From: Streptomyces sp. NRRL F-5630
GTDB taxonomy: Bacteria; Actinomycetota; Actinomycetes; Streptomycetales; Streptomycetaceae
Assembly (NCBI RefSeq): GCF_000719475.1
Contig: NZ_JOGO01000089.1
Coordinates: forward strand, 1-22,292
DNA length: 22,292 nt
Direction: 5' to 3'
Below are positions 1-6,865 of the stretch, piece after piece; within the stretch, counting starts at the first letter, position 1; each line of letters begins with the position of its first letter. The notes beneath the pieces were generated by a model. The model was not told where the DNA came from. It saw only the letters and a list, made by a program, of their open reading frames with translations, and did not search any database. The position numbers and the translations under genes were made by a program.

Positions 1-40
1 CCCACCGGCAGGCCCCCCTCCGCTCGCCCCGCCTCCGTCC

Positions 41-46
41 TATGCT
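41..46 (+). promoter_or_regulatory. Putative -10 box of fbiC
   Basis: The hexamer TATGCT fits a -10 element and ends 7 bases before A54, the first base of the second in-frame ATG. No Shine-Dalgarno-like purine run precedes either ATG (42 or 54). The simplest reading is a leaderless mRNA starting at or next to A54. No good -35 hexamer is visible at 17-18 bases spacing. Confidence 0.5.
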
Positions 47-53
47 CGACGTC

Positions 54-2633
54 ATGACTGCTCCGCACCCCTCCCGGCCCACCGAATCCGCCATGCGCCG
101 CGCGCTGCGGCGGGCGAGGGACGGGGTCGCGCTCGATGTGACAGAGGCCGCCGTCCTGCTCCAGGCCCGGGGCGACGACCTGAAGGACCTCTCGGCCTCG
201 GCGGCGCGCGTCCGCGACGCGGGGCTCGAAGCGGCGGGCCGGCCCGGCGTGCTCACGTTCTCGAAGAAGGTCTTCATCCCGCTCACCCGCCTGTGCCGGG
301 ACACGTGCCACTACTGCACCTTCGTCACCGTCCCCGGCAAGCTCCGCCGCGAGGGCCACGGCATGTTCATGTCGCCGGACGAGATCCTCGACGTCGCCCG
401 CGAGGGCGCCGCGCTCGGCTGCAAGGAAGCGCTCTTCACGCTCGGCGACAAGCCCGAGGACCGCTGGCCCGAGGCCCGCGAGTGGCTCGACGCGCACGGC
501 TACGACGACACGCTCGCGTACGTACGGGCCATGGCGATCCGCGTCCTGGAGGAGACCGGTCTCCTCCCGCACCTCAACCCGGGCGTCATGTCCTGGTCCG
601 ACCTCCAGCGGCTCAAGCCCGTCGCGCCCTCGCTCGGCATGATGCTGGAGACGACGGCGACGCGGCTGTGGTCGGAGAAGGGCGGCCCCCACTACGGCTC
701 CCCGGACAAGGAACCGGCCGTGCGCCTGCGCGTGCTGGAGGACGCGGGCCGCAGCAACGTCCCCTTCACGAGCGGGATCCTCATCGGCATCGGCGAGTCG
801 TACGAGGAACGCGCCGACTCCCTCTTCCAGCTCCGCCGCGTCCAGCGCGCCTACCACGGCCTCCAGGAGATCATCGTCCAGAACTTCCGCGCGAAGCCGG
901 ACACGGCGATGCGCGCGATGCCGGACGCGGAACTGGAGGAGCTGGCCGCGTGCATCGCGGTCGCCCGTCACCTCCTCGGCCCCGAGGCGCGCATCCAGGC
1001 GCCGCCGAACCTGGTGGACCGGGAGTACGCGCTCATCATCGGCGCGGGCATCGACGACTGGGGCGGCGTCTCACCGCTCACGCCCGACCACGTCAACCCC
1101 GAGCGCCCCTGGCCGCACATCGACGAACTCGCCGCGCGCACCGCCGAGTCGGGCTTCACGCTGCGCGAACGCCTCACGATCTACCCGGAGTTCCTCCAGC
1201 GCGGCGAGCCCTGGCTCGACCCGCGCCTCCTCCCGCACGTGCGCGCGCTCGCCGACCCCGAGACCGGCCTCGCGCGCCCCGACGCGCGCCCCGAGGGCCT
1301 GCCCTGGCAGGAGCCGGACGAGGGCTTCACCGCGAGCGGCCGTACCGACCTGCACACGGCCATCGACACGGAGGGCCGTACGAGCGACAGGCGCGGTGAC
1401 TTCGACGCGGTGTACGGGGACTGGGCGGCCCTGCGCGAGCAGGCGGCACCGGGGATGGTGCCGCAGCGCATCGACACCGACGTGCGGCAGGCGCTCGCCG
1501 TCGCCGCCGACGACCCGACCAGGCTCACCGACGACGAGGCCCTCGCCCTCCTGCACGCCGACGGTCCGGCGCTCGACGCCGTGTGCCGCGTCGCGGACGA
1601 CATCCGCAAGAGCGCCGTCGGCGAGGACGTCACCTACATCGTCACGCGCAACATCAACTTCACCAACGTCTGCTACACCGGCTGCCGGTTCTGCGCCTTC
1701 GCGCAGCGCCGCACGGACGCCGACGCCTACACGCTCTCCCTCGACCAGGTCGCCGACCGCGCCCAACAGGCGTGGGACGTAGGGGCGGTCGAGGTCTGCA
1801 TGCAGGGCGGCATCCACCCCGACCTGCCGGGCACCGCCTACTTCGACATCGCGCGCGCGGTCAAGGAACGCGTCCCGGGGATGCACGTGCACGCGTTCTC
1901 GCCGATGGAGGTCGTCAACGGGGCGGCACGCACGGGCCTTTCGGTCCGGGAGTGGCTCACCGCCGCGAAGGAGGCGGGCCTCGACACGATCCCCGGCACG
2001 GCCGCCGAGATCCTCGACGACGAGGTCCGCTGGGTCCTGACGAAGGGTAAACTCCCCGCGGCGGACTGGATCGACGTCGTCACGACCGCGCACGAACTCG
2101 GCATCCGCTCCAGCTCCACGATGATGTACGGACACGTCGACCAGCCCCGTCACTGGCTCGGCCACTTCCGCACCCTCGCCTCGATCCAGCAACGCACCGG
2201 TGGCTTCACGGAGTTCGTGACGCTCCCCTTCATCCACACCAACGCCCCCGTCTACCTCGCCGGCATCGCCCGCCCGGGCCCGACCGCCCGCGACAACCGC
2301 GCGGTCACCGCGATGGCGCGCATCCTCCTGCACCCCTACATCCCCAACATCCAGACGAGCTGGGTGAAGCTCGGCGCGGAGGGCGCGGCGGAGATGCTCC
2401 GCTCGGGAGCCAACGACCTCGGTGGCACGCTGATGGAGGAGACCATCTCCCGCATGGCGGGCTCCCGTTACGGCTCGTACCGCTCGATCCGCGACCTCGA
2501 AGCCATCGCCGAGGCGGCGGGCCGTCCCCACCACCCCCGCACCACGACCTACGGCGAGGTCCCCGCCGAACGCGTCACCGCCGCCCGCGCCTCCGACGGC
2601 CACCTCCCGGACCTCCTCCCGGTCCTGGACTGA
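54..2633 (+). CDS. fbiC: FbiC, bifunctional FO synthase (CofG-CofH fusion)
   Basis: Makes FO (7,8-didemethyl-8-hydroxy-5-deazariboflavin), the deazaflavin chromophore of coenzyme F420, from tyrosine and 5-amino-6-ribitylaminouracil. It is a cytoplasmic protein of 859 residues with two radical-SAM halves. The N-terminal CofG half carries the 4Fe-4S motif CRDTCHYC (C81, C85, C88). The C-terminal CofH half carries CYTGCRFC (C540, C544, C547). Length and domain order match actinobacterial FbiC; archaea usually have separate CofG and CofH. The start at 54 is chosen over ATG 42 because ATG 42 lies inside the putative -10 box and the product then begins MTAPHPSRP. The gene is followed by a strong hairpin, so it is probably monocistronic. 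Recognition is secure; the exact start is inferred. Confidence 0.97.
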   Translation: MTAPHPSRPTESAMRRALRRARDGVALDVTEAAVLLQARGDDLKDLSASAARVRDAGLEAAGRPGVLTFSKKVFIPLTRLCRDTCHYCTFVTVPGKLRREGHGMFMSPDEILDVAREGAALGCKEALFTLGDKPEDRWPEAREWLDAHGYDDTLAYVRAMAIRVLEETGLLPHLNPGVMSWSDLQRLKPVAPSLGMMLETTATRLWSEKGGPHYGSPDKEPAVRLRVLEDAGRSNVPFTSGILIGIGESYEERADSLFQLRRVQRAYHGLQEIIVQNFRAKPDTAMRAMPDAELEELAACIAVARHLLGPEARIQAPPNLVDREYALIIGAGIDDWGGVSPLTPDHVNPERPWPHIDELAARTAESGFTLRERLTIYPEFLQRGEPWLDPRLLPHVRALADPETGLARPDARPEGLPWQEPDEGFTASGRTDLHTAIDTEGRTSDRRGDFDAVYGDWAALREQAAPGMVPQRIDTDVRQALAVAADDPTRLTDDEALALLHADGPALDAVCRVADDIRKSAVGEDVTYIVTRNINFTNVCYTGCRFCAFAQRRTDADAYTLSLDQVADRAQQAWDVGAVEVCMQGGIHPDLPGTAYFDIARAVKERVPGMHVHAFSPMEVVNGAARTGLSVREWLTAAKEAGLDTIPGTAAEILDDEVRWVLTKGKLPAADWIDVVTTAHELGIRSSSTMMYGHVDQPRHWLGHFRTLASIQQRTGGFTEFVTLPFIHTNAPVYLAGIARPGPTARDNRAVTAMARILLHPYIPNIQTSWVKLGAEGAAEMLRSGANDLGGTLMEETISRMAGSRYGSYRSIRDLEAIAEAAGRPHHPRTTTYGEVPAERVTAARASDGHLPDLLPVLD

Positions 2634-2662
2634 CCGGCGGGAGCAGCGCGCTCACCGGCCAC

Positions 2663-2715
2663 GTGTACGGGTGCGGGCCGCCGCCCTCATGAGGCGGGGT
2701 CCCGTACCCGTACAC
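2663..2715 (+). terminator. Hairpin after fbiC
   Basis: A 15-base arm at 2663-2677 pairs with 2701-2715 with one G-U wobble. The loop itself holds a short CCGCC/GGCGG stem. It starts 30 bases after the fbiC stop and has no T-tract, as is usual for high-GC actinomycete terminators. Confidence 0.7.
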
Positions 2716-2745
2716 CTGTCGCCCCCGCGCGCCCCCGCGTCCCCC

Positions 2746-2775
2746 GTGACACCCCCTCCCCGCACCCGCTAGCGT
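2746..2775 (+). promoter_or_regulatory. Putative promoter of the ADP-ribosylglycohydrolase-like gene
   Basis: GTGACA (2746-2751), an 18-base spacer and TAGCGT (2770-2775) resemble the vegetative sigma factor consensus. The predicted transcript start near 2782 leaves a 30-base leader carrying AAGGAGG (2796-2802), 9 bases from the ATG. Confidence 0.5.
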
Positions 2776-2811
2776 GCGAGATCCCCACAGCGGTGAAGGA
2801 GGCGGCAGCCC

Positions 2812-4053
2812 ATGGGCAGCGCGACACCCGGTAGGGCGGGCCACGCGGACGCCACCCCGCCGGGAGCGCGGCAGCCGCCCGGAGCGGAGACCGCTCCGGG
2901 GACGCGGGCCCGGCCCGGAGCCGATCCGGCTCCCTCCGACCCGCCCCCCGGCCCGCAGCCCGTCTGGGGCCGTCCCGAGCAGCAGGACTACCGGGCCCGT
3001 ATTCGCGGGGCGCTGCTCGGTGCCGCGCTCGGGGACGCGCTCGGGGCACCGCTCGACGTGGCCGGGGGAGAGGCGTTCTGGGCGAACGGGCCGGGGGATC
3101 TGCTCGCCGTGCCGGGGGGCGGGCGGGCCGGGACCGTCACCGCGCACACCCAGCTCGCGCTCTTCACCACCGAGGGGCTCATCCGCGCGCAGGTGCGGCG
3201 GGACACGGGCGCCTGGCACCCGCCCACGGATCTGCACGCCGCCTACCGCCGCTGGTACGCGACCCAGCACGAGTGGGGTCCCGACGAGCGCCGTACGGCC
3301 GACGGCTGGCTCGCCCGCGAGGAGTGGCTCTACGCCCGCCGCGCCCCCGAGCGCGACTGCCTCACCGCGCTCGGCGACGCGGGCGCCGGCACCCTCGACC
3401 GCCCTCGCAACCCGCGCGCCCTGAGCCTCGCCCCCGCGACCCGCTCCACACCGCTCGGACTGCTCAGCGGCTGGGACCCCGTGCTCGTCCTCCAACTCGC
3501 CCTGGAATGCGCGGTGCAAACCCACGGGCACCCCGTCTCCACGCTCACCGCCGGGGCCCACGCCCTGCTCGTGCACGCCCTGACCCGGGGCGCGGACGCC
3601 GAGGACGCCGTACGGGCCGCGCTGCCGCTCCTCGCCCGCCACCCCGGGCACGAGCCCGTCACCGAGGCCCTCACCGCCGCGCTCGACGCCGCCCGCGCGG
3701 GAGCCCCCGACCGCGTCCGCGCCGCCGCCCTGTACGGCGACGGCTCCCCCGCCCGCGGCCTCGCGCTCGCCGTCTGGGCCGCCGCCGTCGCCCCCGACAT
3801 CCGGACCGGCCTGCTGCTCGCCGTCGGCCACGGCCCCCACTCCGCCGCACGCGGGGCCCTGTGCGGCGCGCTGCTCGGCGCCGCGCACGGCGACACCGCC
3901 CTGCCCCCCGACTGGCTCCCCGCCCTCGAAGGCCGCGGCAGCCTCCTCGCCCTCGCCGAGGACTTCGCCCTGGAGATGACCCAGGGCCCCGCGCTGCACG
4001 GGCCGGACCGGGCCGTCCTCGCCTGGCTGGAGCGCTACCCGCGCGAACTGTGA
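2812..4053 (+). CDS. ADP-ribosylglycohydrolase-fold protein, metal ligands lost
   Basis: This 413-residue protein has about 55 disordered Pro/Ala/Gly-rich residues and then the all-helical DraG/ARH fold. The fold's opening motif is visible (RGALLGAALGDALGAPLD, residues 65-82), as is its closing helix (GALCGALLGAAHGD, 348-361). Active family members bind two metal ions with a TDDTQ-type motif and a later GDSDST-type motif. Here the first reads TAHTQ (110-114) and the second GPHSAA (341-346), so all four expected aspartates are missing. The family removes ADP-ribose from proteins or small molecules. This copy is more likely a non-hydrolytic binding or regulatory protein. The start is supported by AAGGAGG 9 bases upstream. 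The gene converges on the DUF397 gene. Family call is firm; loss of activity is inferred. Confidence 0.85.
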   Translation: MGSATPGRAGHADATPPGARQPPGAETAPGTRARPGADPAPSDPPPGPQPVWGRPEQQDYRARIRGALLGAALGDALGAPLDVAGGEAFWANGPGDLLAVPGGGRAGTVTAHTQLALFTTEGLIRAQVRRDTGAWHPPTDLHAAYRRWYATQHEWGPDERRTADGWLAREEWLYARRAPERDCLTALGDAGAGTLDRPRNPRALSLAPATRSTPLGLLSGWDPVLVLQLALECAVQTHGHPVSTLTAGAHALLVHALTRGADAEDAVRAALPLLARHPGHEPVTEALTAALDAARAGAPDRVRAAALYGDGSPARGLALAVWAAAVAPDIRTGLLLAVGHGPHSAARGALCGALLGAAHGDTALPPDWLPALEGRGSLLALAEDFALEMTQGPALHGPDRAVLAWLERYPREL

Positions 4054-4082
4054 AGCGGGGCGCGGCGGTCGCGGACATGCGT

Positions 4083-4123
4083 GAGCCCCCTCGGCCAGGA
4101 CGGCGGACCGGTCGAGAGGGCTC
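4083..4123. terminator. Hairpin between convergent genes
   Basis: Arms 4083-4093 and 4113-4123 pair with one mismatch, loop 19 bases. A second perfect GGCGCC-aag-GGCGCC stem lies at 4186-4200. Placed between the converging ADP-ribosylglycohydrolase-like and DUF397 genes, they could stop transcription from both sides. Confidence 0.5.
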
Positions 4124-4219
4124 GTGCCGCCACGGCCCACCCGGTACGGGGCGGGAAGCGGCAGTGCGGGGGTGCGGGCACCGCGGGCGCCAAGGGCGCC
4201 GCGGGGCGTCGTCGGCGGA

Positions 4220-4423
4220 TCAGGCGCCGGGGACGCGGGTGACGGCGGTGACGAAGGTGCCCCAGGAGGCCGCCGGGAAACCCAGCTCGGGGCCCTCCGA
4301 GACCTTCGAGTCACGCACCGAGACGGCGGCGGTGACAGGGGACTTGACCTCGACGCAGGCGCCATTACCCGTCGAGTACGAGGACTTGACCCATTCGTTG
4401 GTGCGACCGTGCTGAATAGCCAT
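4220..4423 (-). CDS. DUF397 small regulatory partner protein
   Basis: This 67-residue protein has the full DUF397 pattern: W-V-KSSYS, then G-CVEV, then VRDSK, then GP-L and a late W-F. In Streptomyces such small proteins are encoded beside XRE-DUF5753 regulators (WhiJ/AbaA-type loci) and are thought to work as their partners. That is the case here, with the regulator gene directly upstream on the same strand. The ATG at 4423 is chosen because GGAG lies at good spacing before it and the conserved domain begins about 8 residues in. The frame stays open upstream to 4519, but that part is not DUF397-like. A TAGCGT at 4535-4540 (minus strand) may be its own -10 box. The biochemical role is not known from the sequence. 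Confidence 0.9.
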   Translation of the reverse strand: MAIQHGRTNEWVKSSYSTGNGACVEVKSPVTAAVSVRDSKVSEGPELGFPAASWGTFVTAVTRVPGA

Positions 4424-4668
4424 GAGAATTGCTCCGGTTGTGCGAGATGATGGCGATGCCCCCGCCGGAACGGCCGACGGGCGCCGGGACGCCCCCTGAC
4501 GTGCCTGTTCGGGCCGCACCAGGTGGCGTGAAGGACGCTACCCGTCCCCCGCGCCGCCGAAAGCGATCGTTCACCCGACCGGATGGCATATTCCAGAGGT
4601 CCCTACCGCGAGCGCGGGAAAGGGTGTACCGTCCCGCGCCGCGCGGCCACTTCACCTCGCGAGCCCCC

Positions 4669-5544
4669 TCATTCCCCGCTCGCCCCGTACAACTCCTGCG
4701 CCACACGCGTGATGAAGTCGCGGCTGACATCGGGGTTGAGCGCCATCGCCCGCAGGTGCTCGTACATGACGCTGTACTGCTCGACTTCCGCCGCCTTCTC
4801 CAGGTAGAGGTCGCTCACGACGCCCTCGATGTAGACGACGCTGGAGTCCGCCGTGTCGGGGAACTCCAGCACGGCGTACTGCCCGTTGAGGCCCGGGTGC
4901 GCGCCGACCTCGAAGGGGATGACCTGCACCGTGATGTGCGGCAGGTGGGACATCTTGACGAGGTGCTCCAGCTGCCCCCGCATGATGTCCGCGTCGCCGA
5001 CCCTGCGGCGCAGTGTCGCCTCGTCGATGACGGCCCACAGCCGCAGCGGCTTCTCGGCGTTGACGTCCCTGACGCGGTCCTGGCGCGCCATCCGCACGCG
5101 TACCCGCTTCTCGATGTCGGCGGCGGCCGTCTCGGGCAGCGCGCCGGTGACGAGGGCGTGCGCGTACTCGGGTGTCTGGAGCAGGCCCGGCACCACCTGC
5201 GGGTCGTAGATCCGCAGACTCGCCGCGTCCGTCTCCAGGCCGATGTAGATGGAGTACGGGATGTCACCGAAGGTGTGCCACCAGCCCTGCTGGCGCGAGT
5301 CCTTGGCCATCTGCATGAGCGAGTCGACGATGCGCAGGTCCTCGACCTCGTAGACCCCGCACAGGTCGCGGACATCGCGCTGGCTGATGCTGCGCCGCCC
5401 GTTCTCCAGGCGGCTGATCTTCGACTGCGAGACGAGCAGGCGCTCGGCGACCTCCTCGGCCGTCATGTTCCGTGCCTCGCGCAGTTTGCGCAGCTCCTGA
5501 CCCAGTCGCCGACGCCTGACGGTGGGGTTGACATTGGACGCCAC
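4669..5544 (-). CDS. XRE-family regulator with DUF5753 domain
   Basis: A 291-residue DNA-binding protein. The HTH (about residues 9-65) contains the recognition region SQSKISRLENGRRSIS. It is followed by the DUF5753 putative ligand-binding domain with its hallmarks GWWHTFGD and VVPGLLQTPEYAHAL and the VQVIPFEVGAHPGLNG stretch. This is the WhiJ-like class that pairs with DUF397 proteins in Streptomyces development and antibiotic regulation; the DUF397 gene lies 245 bases downstream. The start is GTG 5544, preceded by GGAGG with 8 bases spacing. An ATG 13 codons upstream is open but has no better site, and relatives begin at the ASNVNPTVRRRRLG region. Family assignment is firm; target genes are unknown. 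Confidence 0.95.
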   Translation of the reverse strand: MASNVNPTVRRRRLGQELRKLREARNMTAEEVAERLLVSQSKISRLENGRRSISQRDVRDLCGVYEVEDLRIVDSLMQMAKDSRQQGWWHTFGDIPYSIYIGLETDAASLRIYDPQVVPGLLQTPEYAHALVTGALPETAAADIEKRVRVRMARQDRVRDVNAEKPLRLWAVIDEATLRRRVGDADIMRGQLEHLVKMSHLPHITVQVIPFEVGAHPGLNGQYAVLEFPDTADSSVVYIEGVVSDLYLEKAAEVEQYSVMYEHLRAMALNPDVSRDFITRVAQELYGASGE

Positions 5545-5956
5545 GGCGGGCACCTCCGGCTCGCGTTCTTCACCGCCCCGCACGAGGCGGCGCGTGTCTG
5601 CTGCTCAGCAGGGTGCCACCGACACGCCGTACCCGGGCGGGAAACAGTCGAGTTGAGCCAAATCCGCGGACGGGCATGACGAAGGGGCGCCCGGTGGTGT
5701 AAGGGGGCGCTCGGGCGGTACGGGACCGGGCGTGGCGCGTTCCGGCCGCGTACCGAGGCGGCACGGGGCCGGGTGGCGCGGTACGAGTCCGCGGTGTCCG
5801 TACGCGCCGGGGGCGGCCGGTGCGCGCGGACGGGTGGCCGGTACGTGTCCGCGGCGGCCCGAGCCGTCGCCTGCCCGGCCCGGCCCGCCCCGGACGCGTC
5901 GTACCGTCCGGGTCCGGCGCGTACGGCCACTGCGGACTCGGACCGGCGCGGTGGCG
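5545..5956. other. Non-coding interval, XRE promoter side
   Basis: There is no convincing gene in these 412 bases. The end next to the XRE gene (about 5600-5665) has the lowest GC and should hold its promoter. It includes a perfect CTGCT-c-AGCAG inverted repeat at 5601-5611 that could be a regulator site. The rest is GC-rich, with many GTAC-containing heptamers and short repeats but no clear hairpin after the GPP34 gene. Confidence 0.5.
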
Positions 5957-6664
5957 TCAGCGCACCGCCGTGCTCACCGTCGCCGCGCGCTGCGGCTGGG
6001 ACGGGACGCGGCCCGGGGTCTGCCCGCGCCGTGCGGGCGCGGCGACGCCGTTCTGCACGTCCATGACAGCGTGGGCCACGAGCCCGCCCATCGGGTCGTG
6101 CCGGATCAGGTCCCGCAGCCGGGAGCGCGAGGAGCGCCCCTCGTTGCCGGGATAGAGGTGCTTGCCGAGGCCCACCGCGTGCGCGAGGGCCGCGAGCGCG
6201 GCCGTGCGCGGGTCCGGTGGCACGCCGGTGCGGATCGCCGTGTCGAGCCGGGACCTGATCTCCCTGCTCGTCGACGTCTCCGCGGCCTGGTAGCGCGTCG
6301 TCGGCAGCACCCCGCACATCTGGCCCGCGACGGCGGTGACCATGCCGATGCGCTCCAGGTGCGAGAGATACGTCTGACGCAGCCCGAGACGTGGCCCACC
6401 GATCCAGTGGACCGCGCGCACCGGGGCGCCACGCCTGCGCAACAGCTCAAGCGCGTGGTCCAGGGTCGGATCACCGGTCGGCCGCGGTACGACCACGGCG
6501 ATCCGGTCCCCGTCCGGGGCTATCCGTCCGGCCAGCGCCAGCTCCACGAGCTGTGCTCCGGCCAGACCGAGGTCGAGCGACTGCGGCTGCGCTGTGGTAC
6601 CCGTGGCCGGGTCCAGAGCGAGCAGCAGAAGCTCCTCCGGAAGTGTTCTGCGGCTCTTGCCCAT
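5957..6664 (-). CDS. GPP34 (GOLPH3/Vps74-like) family protein
   Basis: A 235-residue protein opening with the family signature LPEELLLLALDP, followed by LDLGLAGAQLVELALAGRI, which is typical of bacterial GPP34 proteins. Eukaryotic relatives bind phosphatidylinositol-4-phosphate at the Golgi and retain glycosyltransferases. The role in actinomycetes is not established. No signal peptide or membrane segment is present, and the last 30 residues look disordered. The start at ATG 6664 is preceded by GGGGAGG at 5 bases spacing; a nearby ATG at 6668 is out of frame. The gene is divergent from the D,D-carboxypeptidase and lies upstream of the XRE gene on the same strand. The family call is confident. 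Confidence 0.92.
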   Translation of the reverse strand: MGKSRRTLPEELLLLALDPATGTTAQPQSLDLGLAGAQLVELALAGRIAPDGDRIAVVVPRPTGDPTLDHALELLRRRGAPVRAVHWIGGPRLGLRQTYLSHLERIGMVTAVAGQMCGVLPTTRYQAAETSTSREIRSRLDTAIRTGVPPDPRTAALAALAHAVGLGKHLYPGNEGRSSRSRLRDLIRHDPMGGLVAHAVMDVQNGVAAPARRGQTPGRVPSQPQRAATVSTAVR

Positions 6665-6865
6665 CCATGCCTCCCCGCGTGGATGTCTGACAGGGTGACC
6701 CCTCTCACATTGGTCTGTCGAGGGTGCCTGACCTTTACGAGCGGGAACGCGTACATATGTCGTTCTTGTCCCGAGCCCGAGTCGCGGCGGTGCCAAGGAC
6801 ACTGGTAGAGGTTCGGCAGCACGACCGGTTCGCGTGCGTGCGCGCGGCTTACGGAGGAGGCATCG
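6665..6865. promoter_or_regulatory. Divergent promoter region, GPP34 / D,D-carboxypeptidase
   Basis: These 201 bases lie between two divergent starts. On the plus strand, CTGACC (6728-6733) with an 18-base spacer to TACATA (6752-6757) could be a vegetative promoter. GGAAC (6744-6748) with 17 bases to TTGTC (6766-6770) loosely resembles an ECF sigma (SigE-like) promoter, which would suit a cell-wall gene. Neither match is strong. Confidence 0.3.

Noticed and set aside
1071..2603. 510-codon minus-strand frame opposite fbiC
   Set aside because: High-GC shadow of fbiC's codon bias. Composition is V/G/R/D-rich without any domain.
2575..4365. 596-codon minus-strand frame opposite the ADP-ribosylglycohydrolase-like gene
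   Set aside because: It spans two genes and a terminator, is low complexity and has no ribosome site.
4535..4564. Promoter with TAGCGT -10 box for the DUF397 gene (minus strand)
   Set aside because: The -10 hexamer is good, but no -35-like hexamer lies at 17 or 18 bases spacing, so it is only mentioned and not listed as a feature.
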